This document shows positions 23,030 to 35,120 of a DNA stretch of 64,000 nucleotides, piece after piece. This DNA comes from Desmodesmus armatus (Eukaryota; Chlorophyta; Chlorophyceae; Sphaeropleales; Scenedesmaceae), in assembly GCA_007449985.2 (NCBI GenBank), contig VIIQ02000006.1:186001-250000 (forward strand). The letters are read 5' to 3'. The translations under genes were made by a program, and so were the position numbers. Position 1 is the first letter of the stretch; every line of letters begins with the position of its first letter. Below the pieces are notes generated by a model that was not told where the DNA came from, did not search any database, and was given only the letters and a program-made list of their open reading frames with translations.

Positions 23030-26000
23030 CTACCTGTAGCGATCGGGTGAGTCATCACCTGGTGAAGGTGACCGCCGGCGCCTGCCTGCCGCCAGAGCAA
23101 CACGCTCAATCTGCTGCCGTGCCACCTTGTCTTTCTCAAGCTGCCAGGCAGGCACGCAAAGAAGGCGGCAACCACAGGACCGGGAGAGAGCGTTCGCATT
23201 CCAGGGCCAAACACACAGCAGCGATACACAAGCGTCAGTATTGGACAAAGATGGTGCCAGGCACAGCCGGCCTGCTGCAACGCATCTCAGCCGGCTGTGC
23301 ATGGCATGTACTTCATGTTTCACTTGCTGGGTCAGGCTGTCAGAGATCCTGCAACACCTGCCTAGCAAGCTGACAGTTTCCTCACATGCTGCCGCAGCCA
23401 ACATCACACGAGCAGACAATCCCAGCCATGCGCCATTGACCCCCAGCCCCAGCCAACCAGGCCCCTGCTCAGCAGACCCCAACCGCCCACAGCATCTCCA
23501 GGCAGGCAGTGCCCTGCAGGGCGCTGCTGCTGCGGGTACAGACCTGGATCTTGCGCTGCGCAACAGCCAACGAGTCCTTTTGCGCTGCCTTGTTGAGCTG
23601 GGCCTGCATGAGACGCTTGAGGCGCTCCTGAGGGGTCTCCTTGCCGGACCCACCAGCTGCTGGAGCAGGCGCCTGCGATTGACAAGCACAGCTTGATAGA
23701 CGTGGCCGCTGGCACACCATATGCACTTGCACAGGCACACTCACAGGGATTGCCCCAAAAAATCCACATGCAGGTGTGCGTGCACCATGCAGCCGTGCAG
23801 ATGTGAAATGCTGCATGCAGGCACTTCAGCCCAGTTTGACGCAGTGCACCACGCCACCATGAGTGCAGCACAGCGAGCCCACTCATGCAAGTGAAGGCCT
23901 GTCCAAACAATGCATGCTGTTCATGCAGCGCAAGCACGCCAAATTGTAAGCTCAACAGCCAGCGTACACACAGGCAAGGTTTGATGCGCTGTCATTGCAA
24001 CAGGGACAGCTTTGCTGCATCAGGACAAAGCCACGTCCCACCCACTTACTGCACCTCCAGAGGAATTTGCAGAAGATACAATTGCTGGCGCTCGCCCCAA
24101 ACGCATGCACTACTTACTTTGGTTGCTGCAGCACCTCTTGCCCCAGTACCAGAACTCTCCCTACTGCCTGCTGCTGTTGCTGCAGCCCCCGCCCCATGCC
24201 TGCTGCTGCCATGCCGCTCCCCATCCCCGCTGCGGCGGCGCTTGGAATCACCATCTCCATAGCGCCCCCTGCTTCTGCTGCGACTCCTGCTGCGGCTTCT
24301 GCTATGGTGGCGTCGGCTGCTTCTATGCCTGCTCCTGTCACTGTCCCTGTCCCTCTCACGGTCCCTGCTTCTGCTTCTGCTGCTGCGTCTGCTGTACCGG
24401 CCCCTGCTCCTGCTGCGCCTGTCCCTCCCTCTGCTTCTGCTGCGGCTGCGGCTGTACCCGCGGCGTCGCGATGGTGAGTGTGACCGGCGCCTGCGCCCCC
24501 GGCTCCTGCTCCTGCTGCGGCTGCGTGTCCTGTACACAGGGGAGTCGTCATCGCGAGACTCCTTGAGGCGCTTGTGTAGGTCATCATGCCTGCAAGCATG
24601 CACGCATGATAAGGTAGGTCCACTCGAGACAGGTCCTCTCACAGCCGTTTGTGAGGCATCAGCTGCTTGCACCCAAGGTGTTGAGCCCTGCCAGCATTGA
24701 TATGCAGCTGTATGGCGTTGGGGAGGTGGAGCATGTGAAGGAGGAACTGGTGAAAGGGGGAAGAGGGGGAAGGGGGGCTGTTGGATCGATTGCATCCAGC
24801 ATACGCTGCTCAACATGACAGTCGCCAGTGTATGGGGGGGGGGGGGGGGGCGTCACCCGTTGCCGGGTGGAGCTAAGCTACCACACCCTGCAAAGATAGA
24901 CTCTCGCTCTCAAAGTTACGTCAGCTGGTGTGAATGTTAAGTATAACTCACACAACCTACGTAACTCTGAGAGCAAAAGTCCACCTTTGCAAGATGTGGT
25001 AGCGTAGCTCCACCCGGCGACGGGTGGCACCCCAGGGTCAAGAAGGTGAATGAGAGGTTCTCAGGCCAAGGTGCTTTTGTCAAGGTCAGGTGCGCAGCGG
25101 CTTGGGGCAGCTTTAGCTGCTCGAAGCCACCAGCACAGCGGTTGCGGCACAGCAGCGCAGTGCAGTCCCCATGCTGTGTCAGCAGCAGAGCAGCATGACA
25201 TGCAACATGCCAGCTAGTCAGCAGGCGCATCGCCCTGCCATACCGCATGACTGATTTGCACACAGCATGGAGCAGACCTGCGGTTTGCGCTAGTATATCA
25301 GGGCGCTAGTATCACGCGTCAGCAAGCTATCAGACAGTATTGGGATCTGCTGCTCCTGTACTTGATGGACAGCTCATGTACCAAGCCAAAAACAAACTAC
25401 GGCCAGGTGGAATCAACAGTTGCAACTGGCGATGGACAAGCTGCGTAGAGCGCCAGGCGCACGTCACACACTCACTTGATGCCCTGCACAGCCAGCGCCC
25501 CGGGTGCCACTGGCTGCATGCCACCCCACATGGCAGGGTCAGGCCTGTCAGGCAGCGCCTCAATGATGGAAGCACTGCAGCACAACAAGAGACACGTGCC
25601 AGCACAACTGGGGGTTCATTACCGTGAATTGTGACCAGGGCACTTCCTGCGCTTGTAGCACAGAATTGCAGCTGGAAACAGAGCCGATAGCTTGCAGATC
25701 AGGGTCACATTGGATGAGTATGCACCTGGTGGAGAATGCTAGAGGAACAACACTTGCAACCTCAGCAAGAGCGCAACATCAACCTAGCTGCTGCAACCAT
25801 AACAGGGTGCCGCACTCACCTGGCTGCCTGTGCCTTGTGGTCTCTGTAGCTGGTGTCTGCTGCTGCATCAGGCTCACTCACAAACTCAGTGATGTACTGA
25901 CGGTCGCCCCCAGCCCCTGGAGACGCCGCCCTGCAGACCACACACACCAGCATGATGCAGAGCAACTTGCTCAATTGAACTGCGTGACCCTCGTTGATGA

Positions 26001-28716
26001 CAACTGTGTGACCCTGGTGAATGATAACTGAGTGATGCAGGCACTGTCAGGGGCCTCAGCACACAAGAAGCCTTGCTTGACACACCGCAGCATTGCAGAC
26101 CATGTGCATGGTGCTGGCATGGTTGGGCGGCTGCGGCAGGCCCAGCTGTGTTTGGCACTTTGCAAACTGGGTAAAAATGCCACACAGCCGGTCAACACAC
26201 CTGCGCCACCCTCCTGCATCATAGCTTGGGCTGTGGCGCCTGCCGGGCAGCCTGCGCACACAGGCAAACACAGCCGTCAGCCAAGTGTCATCATCGTTTC
26301 AGGCTATCGTGATCCTGGCCGCAGTGGTTCTGGCAGCATCCGTGCACAGTGGCACATAAAAAGAACCGACCGTGCTGCAGCGCTCGGCATCCCCTCAGCA
26401 GCATGCCTGCCACAAGCAACAAAACCAACTGGCCAACCCATGAGGCATCTGCACAGTGTATCTGTGGATGGTTCCTGTCATGCTGCCTCATGAGGCCACC
26501 ACACCTTCACTATGCAGACAGCTAGAAACTCTGTGCAAATGCCTCATGGGCTGGCAGTTGGTTGATCAATGAGTTGATGTATGCTTGCCCCACACCCCCA
26601 GCCCTCTCTCACACACCTTTCTGGTGAGTCTGCCCTGCCCCTTAGGCGGCGTGCATCCTCCCAAGGGTTGACCAGCTTGGTGGGGTCCTTGTAAGGGTCA
26701 TGCTGGGTGACGGGCAGGCCCGTGGAAGGGTTGAGGCCCTGGCCAGCCATGCGCTTGGCACGCATGCGCATGCGCTTGCGATACGTGCGCTTCCTGCGCA
26801 TCGTACACATTCCCCCGTCATTGTGGTGTTGCGAAGCGTGCTCATGTAGGGGTCTTCATGACGCAAGGTGTGTTGGCTGGAGCCAAATGCAGGTGGTCGT
26901 TTGCGCTGGTGCTGCAACTGCTCAGCAAGCCCAGCTGTAATCAGTTGCGAGAGTTTATCACGCATGCAGCATGTGCACTGTTCACACCCCTTGCATCATG
27001 CACACCCAGACCAAAACCTGAGAAGGCTGCCTGTGTGCATCACCTTGGCGGGTTGCGCATGCGTGCCTCCTCCTCTCCCTCCTTCTCCAGGCTCTTGTGC
27101 AGCCTGTAGCTGAAGTCCTGCAGCCCAAAACCCTCAGCCATCTCATCAACCCTATCATCCTCAGCCTCCTGTGCCAAATCAGCCTCGCTGAGTGGCCCCA
27201 CACCCGCACCCAACTCATCGTCATCTTCACTGTCGCTATCATCGCTGCTGCTGTCGTCACTGCTGCTCGCTGCACCCGCTGGTCCACCTGCGGCGCCTGC
27301 TGCACCCCCGTCGTAGCTGAAACCCATCGCGCTGTACGCCCCAGAGCCTGCCGGCAGTCCTGCAGGGCCAGAGGGTGCTGGGGGGCCGCCGCCGGGCTTG
27401 GGGTTGTTGTAGACAGCGTCAGTGGCCGCCTGCATGGCTGCGTGCTGGGCTGCCCTGCGCTCCAAGCTCTCCTGCTCCGTGAACTGCAGCCCTGGGCTTC
27501 GGTGAGGCCGCGGGCCATGAGGCGCACCAGGTCGCGGTAGCTCTCAAACCGCAGTGTCTGCGTGCGGAAAACAGCGGGAGTGGGGCATTGTGGTTGGGAT
27601 GACGTAGAAATGATGAGGATGTGGGGAAGGATGGCAAGCTTGAGGGTACAGCTGTTGTGTGCGTGCGCATGCTTGAAGGTGGGTGAGATGCTGCTTTGGC
27701 TGCTTGCTGCCCAATGGGTGCGAAGCACCACGACACCGTGTACTTGTACTGCAACCGGTGCAAGGTGTGCTGATGATGCTACTGTCAGCACAGCCACTCA
27801 GGCATACATCAGCGGCACTAGTTGGGTGCCTACCTCCTCAAGCTTGAGCTCTTCATGTGATTTTTGCCGTGCTGCCAGCACACGTTGGTCAGGCTCCTTG
27901 TAGAAGTCCAGCAAGGCGCGGACATCAAACCTGCGACAACGCAGTCCCACATACATCAAGGCTGGCTGTTACTGCCAGGCTGCAAGCCTGAACATGCTGC
28001 TGCATTCGGTAGTGTATGCACTGTATGACACTGATGCAGAAGCTAGCTGCCTAAAAGCCAGTGATGTGGGGTGTGAACCTGGCTGGCAGTTACAGACCCA
28101 TTCTTGACTGTGCTGCGACTGAGAGCTGCTCGGCAATTATGTACAGGACAGCTGTACCTGTCGATCATGTTGCTGGAATCACCGTTCCAGGGCACCAAGT
28201 TGTCTCCTGCTTCGTTTGCAGCATGTGCCTCTGCACCCCGAAACAGCTTGCACGAGCTGCCAGTTGCAGTAATCTGCTGCAAAGGGTCAGCGGCCTGGGC
28301 AGAGGACCAAATCATACAGAACACAAAAAGGGGCCTGTCATTACCAGCAGCTGGAAGATTCAGGACTGGGTCCACAGAGCTTGCTAAAAGGAACTGCATA
28401 CTTGTACACTGCCAGTTGGCCAGCCTGGCGGGTTGGGCGCTGCATTTCAACCAGTTCAACAAGCTTTCACCCACCGCAGGTGCAATGAGCTCAGCACGGC
28501 GCTCAGCACGACGCTTGTTGTCCTCCTGCAACGTCTTGATCTTCTTGACTTGGGCTCGAGCCTCATGGTACTGCACTCAACACAATTGACGGGCCGTGAG
28601 GGTAAGGGTGAGGAGTTCATCTGAGGGTGACGTGCAGTGAAGTGGTGCCAGAAGGGTGATGAGGATGGTGAAGCAGCCGAACTTACGTAATTGACCATGC
28701 CCCCTTTGAAGCTCAT
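23030..28716 (-). CDS. CLASRP: CLASRP/SWAP-type SR-rich splicing regulator
   Basis: Exons (minus): 28716-28687, 28570-28475, 28294-28158, 27930-27834, 27557-27044, about 26965-26617, 25930-25820, 25574-25476, 24589-24118, 23672-23544 and 23140-23030 (stop). The N-terminus YHEARAQ...NKRRAERRAE, then LVPWNGDSSNMIDR and FDVRALLDFY, is the SWAP N-terminal (DRY_EERY) domain of CLK4-associating SR protein. The middle is acidic (SSDDSSSDDSDSEDDDE). Then come GGDRQYITEFVSEPDAAAD, a long RS domain (exon 24589-24118) and the conserved KETPQERLKRLMQAQLNKAA segment. The family acts in nuclear speckles on alternative splicing. Oddities: two single-base frame breaks at G homopolymers (27490-27492 and 26812-26816), and the join of exons 27044 and about 26965 does not match in phase. 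Everything else is intact, so I read these as sequence errors rather than decay. Confidence 0.88.
24852..25028. repeat. Imperfect inverted repeat, MITE-like, in a CLASRP intron
   Basis: The left arm (from CACCCGTTGCCGGGTGGAGC) and the reverse complement of the right arm (CACCCGTCGCCGGGTGGAGC) match over about 85 bp with scattered mismatches, and meet near 24940. The element lies wholly inside the intron between exons 25574-25476 and 24589-24118. A run of 17 G (24834-24850) directly abuts its left end. No open frame and no obvious target-site duplication. It may be a non-autonomous transposon relic or a transcribed hairpin. Confidence 0.8.
25981..26028. repeat. 24-bp direct repeat, two copies
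   Basis: TGCGTGACCCTCGTTGATGA and the following four bases are repeated at 26005-26028 with a few changes. The pair lies in an intron of the CLASRP gene. It looks like a simple tandem duplication. Confidence 0.75.
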
Positions 28717-29376
28717 GGTGACTGTGTGCCGGCTGCAGCAGGCTTTCTGTTTCTGCTTGCGCTGCTGCTGCTGCTGAAAGCAGGCAGGCAGGCGTTCTGA
28801 GCCTCAGGTGCCCGCCTGGCTGCCTCTCATATTATGAGTACCAGTTCAAGGCAAACCAACGGCGTCAGACGCCGTAGCTTGCGAGCCCAGCCTGGAAGGA
28901 GCAAAGCAACTTTGGATCTTGGATGATGACAGACGAAGATACACGGCAGCACAACACATCAGCAAGCCCGAAATAGTATAGGATGTATTTTGGGATTGTC
29001 GTGGACGGAACTTAGTGAGCAATAGCAAGTAACAGGGTGCAGCAGATCAACTCACTTGAAGTGAGCTCTGGAGGAAAATCACACTCTAAAACTTTCAGGA
29101 AGCCTAAAATATTCTGCTGAAGCTGTTGCTGACAGCCACAATACGTCGCAGGCAGCTTCTGTATTCATCAGCAGCTGTAACTGTTAGGCCTGGTCACCTT
29201 TGCCCACACACAGTGCACTGCTGTTCACTAGCCCCGTCTGCTCACCCGAACTCTGGCTTGAGGGACATTTCATCAAGCTGCAGGTGTATTTGAGCAGCTA
29301 ACAGCAGCAGCAGGCTCTGCCTGCGTGGCTGGAGCAGCCACCAGCAGCAGCAACAGCAGCAGGGTAGCTAAGAGCT
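28717..29376. promoter_or_regulatory. Shared upstream region of divergent CLASRP (-) and PPIL1 (+)
   Basis: This 660-bp gap separates the start codons of two pre-mRNA splicing factors transcribed away from each other. It is less GC-rich in its middle (about 28950-29160). CAG repeats just before the PPIL1 ATG (29290-29365) are probably its 5' UTR. No TATA box was seen. A bidirectional promoter is inference from the layout. Confidence 0.5.
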
Positions 29377-30548
29377 ATGGAGGCCCCACAGGTGCAGATA
29401 GACACGTCCATGGGCAGCTTCACAGTGGAGCTGTATTACAAGCATGCACCACGGACAGTGAAGAATTTTCTGGAGCTGTCCAAGCGTGGCTACTATGATG
29501 GCACAAAGGTCAGCCTGCAGTTCAGCCTGCAGTGGCAGATGGCATTGGTTTCATCCACACTGGCACCCGTGGACAGCAGATGGCCATGCTGGGTCTTGCA
29601 CAATGGCACTCACAGCTGCAAGCGTGTGGTGGGGTGCTTTTGGCAGCTGCACAGGGCTGACAAGCACATGCACAATACACCTGAGCCCTGCTCCCCCCCC
29701 CTTCCTGTCCCCCCCTCCCTCATCCTCCCCCCCACCTCAAGAGCCTTCTCATGCCTGTGGGAGCCCATGCGCCATCTCACTGTCATACGCCTGCTGAGTG
29801 GTATGTGCTTGTGTGTCTGCAGTTCCACCGCATCATCCGCGACTTCATGTTCCAGGGTGGCGATCCCACAGGCACAGGCAGGGGTGGCGAGAGTATATAC
29901 GGGGGCAAGTTTGAGGACGAGATTCACCCCGAGCTGCGACACACAGGCGCCGGTATCCTCAGCATGGCAAACAGCGGCAAGGACACAAACGGCAGCCAGG
30001 TGAGCATGCGGCAAGGGTGCCAGCAGTAAGGGGGGGGGTAGTAGACAGCGAGGACGCAGCGGGGCGTATAATACAAAAGCCATCTGGGTATGGCAGTGGG
30101 GACGAGTGTCAGCATGAAAGCAGCCTGGTGGGGGCGTTGCAGGCCTACAGGTGCCTCAGGTCTCTGCAGTTGGGTTGTGGGGCACCGGCAGCAGGGTTCA
30201 TCACATCAAGTGATGATGCAATGAGGCACCAACAATCAGTCAGCCGAAATCATGGTGTCACAGCATCACTCTACGCTCAACCACGGTGGTGTAGCTTCTG
30301 TGACTGTACTGGTATGTGACTTGCGGAAGCACTGTGCAATGGTGCTCGTGACACATCTGCTGTATGTCTGCCCTGCGCAGTTTTTTGTGACGTTGGCGCC
30401 CACCCCGTTCCTGGACGGCAAGCACACCATCTTTGGCCGTGTCTGCTCAGGCATGCCAGTGGTCAAGCGGTTGGGCAATGTGCAGACGGATGCCACAGAT
30501 CGGCCAACGACAGACGTTAAGATCTTGCGGGCGCGGCAAGTGGACTAG
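29377..30548 (+). CDS. PPIL1: PPIL1-type spliceosomal cyclophilin (peptidyl-prolyl isomerase)
   Basis: Exons 29377-29508, 29823-29999 and 30381-30548 (TAG) join in phase 0 to 158 residues, the size of single-domain cyclophilins (human PPIL1 has 166). It shows [20 protein letters not shown], then [20 protein letters not shown] with the catalytic Arg47, [17 protein letters not shown], and [10 protein letters not shown]. The short loops and the ending [12 protein letters not shown] match PPIL1 (plant CYP18-2), a component of activated spliceosomes that binds SKIP/SNW1. The residue equivalent to Trp121 of cyclophilin A, which human PPIL1 also has, is Phe113 here; loss of that Trp usually weakens cyclosporin binding. 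The gene is divergent from the splicing regulator CLASRP. The identification is firm. Confidence 0.93.
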
Positions 30549-31544
30549 CGCGGGGTGTGCCGTACTTGGGGTGTGGCTGACTGTTCAACCGTACTGAAGG
30601 CCACTCAGTGACTTGCCCAACTGACTTATGGGGATTCATCCAAAAGCTGTTCTTTCAGTCTTTGAAGAAGCGGTCTTCCTCTCTGAAACATCATGTTGAC
30701 CAGACTGGCTGCGTGTGCGGTGCTGGTGGTGCAGCACCACGAGGTGGGGTGTGTGGGGGCAAGCGGCAGCTGTCCGTTTGCTATGTCAGAGCCTGCCCTG
30801 TCCTGTAAGATGATGGTCCTGCTCTTCACCCACGGTTTCACGCAGTACAACAACCTGCTGAACAGAACATCAACAGAACAGTCAAACAAAGTTTGGTTGG
30901 GGTCCAAGGGATTGGGGTTGCAGCCCGGCTGAGCCGGAGAAATCGCTTGTTGCGCACAAAGTCCCCAAAATCATCTCTCTCGAAGCTCGTTTAGCCGCAT
31001 TTGCACATGCATATGCATCACTTACTACTTCTTTTCGTTGACAGACACGGCAGCTTCAGCCTCTGCGATCTTATTACAACAAAATCATCTCTGTGTTTGC
31101 GACAGTGACGCAGAAAGCGGGTTACGCATTGTAACAGCAGCTGTACAGTCTGCTCCAACTGCTGTTTCTCTGATGCTGTAGTTCGTCGTTTCAAAGTTTG
31201 TGTGTGCAGCAGACATCTGAATTGAGTGGAGGAGGTGAGCAGCTGCTGACAAGCCCGGGCCAGACATTGTTTCCCCTTGACTGCAGCACATGGCATGCGG
31301 ATGCGGCGTGGTCAGTGCAGATGCCCCTGAGGCCTGGTACTGCCGCACAATCCCACAGCCAACTTCAAGTCTGGGGACTGCTGCTGCTTGCAGGGCTGGT
31401 AGCAACCTCAACTGGCATCCAACAGCACACCTGCTGGATGCCCAGGCGCAGCAAGTGTTGACAGTCACCCACAAACAGGATTGGCCACTGTGCAGGACCT
31501 AGGGGGGTGTCAGCACCAGGGTACTCAGCCATCAGGTGCCCAGA
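30549..31544. other. Intergenic, PPIL1 3' UTR to PHD-gene upstream
   Basis: About 1 kb with no gene recognised. A TGTAA at 30804-30808, 260 bp past the PPIL1 stop, is its likely poly(A) signal. The section 30940-31200 is AT-richer and is a candidate promoter area for the downstream PHD-finger gene. Confidence 0.5.
30804..30808 (+). terminator. Candidate TGTAA poly(A) signal of PPIL1
   Basis: TGTAA lies 256 bp after the PPIL1 stop codon. This pentamer is the standard near-upstream poly(A) element in green algae. Confidence 0.45.
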
Positions 31545-34500
31545 ATGAGTGATGCAGCTGGCATCACTGCTGTTCCAGCCAATGCACTAGCACAGCACCT
31601 GCCAGGCGTCAAGCCAGACATGCCCAGCACAGATGCCCTCCAGATTGTTGTTGACGCAGGCGCAGCAGATACAGAAGCCGCAGGCTCTGCCAGCCCTGAT
31701 GCGCCTGTGAGTCCTGCAGCTGCAGCAGCTACTGCTCCTGAAGCAGGACATGGCAGCGCGTCAGGTTTAGAAGCCCCAGAGCCTGTCGCCCTGGCAGCGG
31801 CGCTAGCAGCAGCGGCATTGGCAGCAGCAGAGGCAGCAGCAGACGCTGTTGAAGATCCTGCCGCGGACGCAGGGGAGGGGTCAGGCAGTGGCAGCGGTGG
31901 CAGTGAGTCAGGCGAAGAGGGTGATGCGCCCTCTGGGGAGCAGTCACAGCCAGAGGCGCCTGTCAGGCGGGCACCCAGCCAGCGCAGGCGCAAACCACCA
32001 CGACGCCTGCGTGAGGGCAGCGACAGCAGCAGTAGCAGCGAGAGCAGCAGTGGCAGTGACGCAGATGCAGACTCTTCTGATGGTGAGGAGGCCTCAGAGG
32101 ACAATGACGATGAGGAACAGGAGCAGGAGGCAGGGCAGGCAGGCGCAGCAGGAAAAGCGGCAGCCAAGCGCAGGCAGCCACAGCAGCGGCAGCGGCAGCC
32201 ACAGAACCGTGCTGGGCGGCAGAAGGAGCAGCAGCCACGCCAGCGCCAGCCTGCGCAGAAGCGCCGGCGCACCCAGCAGCAGCCCGTGAGTGATGACCAG
32301 GCCAGTGCATCAGACTCGGATGGGGACGAGGAGGGCAGCAGTAGGCAGCAGTTGGGCGACGAAGCTGACCATTCAGACACTGACACGGAGCGCCCTGCAC
32401 CTGCCAAGCAGCGTGTTAAGCCAGCAGCACGCAGCACGGCCGCCAAGCAGCCACAGCAGCGTCAGCGCAAGCCTGCGCCCAAGCCCAAGCAGCAGCAGCC
32501 GCAGCCAGAGCCCAAACCCAAGCGGCAGCGCAGCCGGGTGCGCAAGGCCAGCACGGCTGCACAGGGGGAGCAGCCGCAGTCACAGCCCAAGGTGCCACGC
32601 AAGCGTGCAGCTGCTGCCAAGCCCGCACAGCAGGAGCCAAAGCTGGACAAGCCCCTGAGGAGCAGGGCTCCAAAGAAGCAGCAGCAGCAGGACAAGCAGC
32701 AGCAGCCGCAGGCTGACAAGGCAGCAGCAAACCCCAGCAAGCCCCGCAAGCGAGCCAGCAAGCAAGATGAGGAGGCACGCAAGGCGCGGAAGCGGGAGCA
32801 GTCCCGCATATCCCGTGCGCTGAAGAAGGCCGCGCTGGCAGCAGGTGGTGCAGTTGACAGCAACACCACCGAGGCGCGGCCCAGTGCACCTCTGCCTGAG
32901 CCCACAAGCTACAAGCAGGCCATACGGCGGGTGGAGGGTCAGATCCAGCGCATCAGCACAGAGGAGCACCTGCTGCAGAGCTATGAGGCGGACGGCTGGA
33001 AGGGTGCAAGGTAGGGCTTCTGTTGACCCATGAGTTGCAACCAGTCATGCGTGTGTGCTGGCGCTGGAACCATGCGAGGTGCATGTTGGCCAAAGCATGC
33101 TGTGGTGTGTGCTGGGCCCCTGGATCTACGAAGTGTTCCAGCCCTGCTTGCCTCACAAGGGTCTGCTACAATGCGGCATGTGGGGTGCTCGTGAGCGTGC
33201 TCACTTTTTGCCTCATTCCTGCGTGCTCTGTCCTGCAGCCGTGAGAAGGTCAAGCCCAAGGATGAGCTGCAGCGTGCACAGCAGATCATCGAGCGCAGCA
33301 AGGAGATCATCCGGCAGGTGAGCCCCATAAGCCAGCACAGCAGACACCCCGGTGCTGATGCAGCATGGGGGTATGCTGGCGATGTGCAGGAGGGGCCCCA
33401 TCTGCAACCCTGGGCATAAATAGGCTGCAGGATTGCTGAAGAGTGGGCAAGCAGTGGAGCAGTCTACCTCATGCCATCATGCAATGGGCCGCTGCCAGGT
33501 GCAGGTCCTGCTTTGCTCAGCATGCCCCTGCTACCGTGCCTGCTACTGCTGCTCCTGGTGCCTGACCTGTCACTGCAGACTGTGCGGTACTGCTCTGAGG
33601 TCCCTGCTGATGAGGTGATCCCCGAGCATGCCCATGACAGCGACGGGGAGGTGGATGTGCAGGACATATTCTGTGCCAAGTGCAAGGGCTGCGACAGCAC
33701 TGATGACAATGACCTGGTGCTCTGTGACGGGCCTTGCAACAGGTACGCAGGCAACGTCTGCTATAGGAGAGCAGTCAGCTTGCCTGCCGCCCTGTTTGGC
33801 TGCCAGCTTGGCTTGCCGCAGGGCCCAACAGGCATTAACTTTAGTGGGGTGGACATAATCCTGCCAGCCACCCAGCATTGTCACTGCCTGGCAAGCCCCG
33901 CCCTGAGCGATTCCTGTGGCATCACACGCTGGGGGACTTGCATGTGAGTGCATCTATGCTGATGTTTTGGTTTTGCTGCTGCTGCTGCTATTGCTGCCCT
34001 ACAGGGCGTACCATGAGCAGTGTGTGGACCCGCCAGTGGTGCTGGCAGACATCCCGGAGGATGAGGGCTGGCTGTGCCCAGCATGTGATGCCAAGGTGGG
34101 TCAGGTTGGGGTCAACACCACGACCATGGGGGCTCTCTCTGGCAGCACCTTCCACCGTGTAACCCTGATGATCAGGGTTCTTGTTGTGGGCTTTGCAGCA
34201 GCTGCATGTGTGCAGCACAGGCGTATGTGTGCCCTGCATCACATCACCAAAAAAGCAGGCCATGTCGTGCAACTTGCAAGCAAGCAACGGGCAATTGTGT
34301 GGTACAGTACAGGTCTTTGGGCGGAGCCAAAGCTATGCACGAGCCAGAGGCAGTCATTGACATTGCTTACCCACAGTACTACCCTACCAGTGTCACTCTG
34401 TACCAGTGTGGCTGCTTGTGACAGACGCATTTTGTGGCATCCTCCGGCAGGCTGACATCCTCAACCAGATCAACGACTTCTTCGGCCTGGACTACGGCAT

Positions 34501-35076
34501 GGAGACAAAGTGGTCGGACCTGTTCTGCGAGCCACCAGAGCACCTGGAGGCAATGCGCCTGTCACGCCTGCGCAGCGGATCCCTGCCCACCAGCCCCCGC
34601 ATGGGCGGCAGGGCTGGGCCGATGGGCGTCGGCAGCCTGGCAGCAGCGGTGGCAGCCGTCATGCAGCAGCAGCAGCACTGGCCGGCCACAGGCGGGGGCA
34701 AAAGCAAGGGCAGGGGAAAAGGCAAGGGCAGGAGCAAGGGGGATGCCGTGATGCAGAGGAAGGCATCTGGGACGCTGCAGCAGCTGCATGGGGACCTGGC
34801 GGACACAGACAGTGATGATGAGAGCTTCAGTGAGGGGGACTCGGGTAAGCTTGTGCAGAGCGTTCGGTATGTGCTGGCACCTCTGACAATCAAAGTCATG
34901 CCATGGCTTGACAGGCAGGCTGGGTTCAACACAACTTATTGCCGCATTGTTTGACAGCAGCAGCTGAAGTACATGAGGCCATAAGTGCTTGGATGATTGT
35001 TGCTGCTGCAGGGGATGACGGGGACGAGGTGGCTGCAGGCGGGCAGCGCAGCCGCCAGCGGCAGCAGGCCAGCAAC

Positions 35077-35120
<44 letters not shown>

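Noticed and set aside
24012..24566. Plus-strand open frames rich in Cys or Ala (metallothionein-like look)
   Set aside because: They are the reverse of the RS domain exon of CLASRP; RS repeats read backwards give Cys/Ala/Pro runs.
31532..32446. 304-codon open frame on the minus strand
   Set aside because: It is the antisense shadow of the first exon of the PHD-finger gene. Composition is Cys/Ser/Leu-rich, typical of reversed Ala/Gln/Glu repeats.
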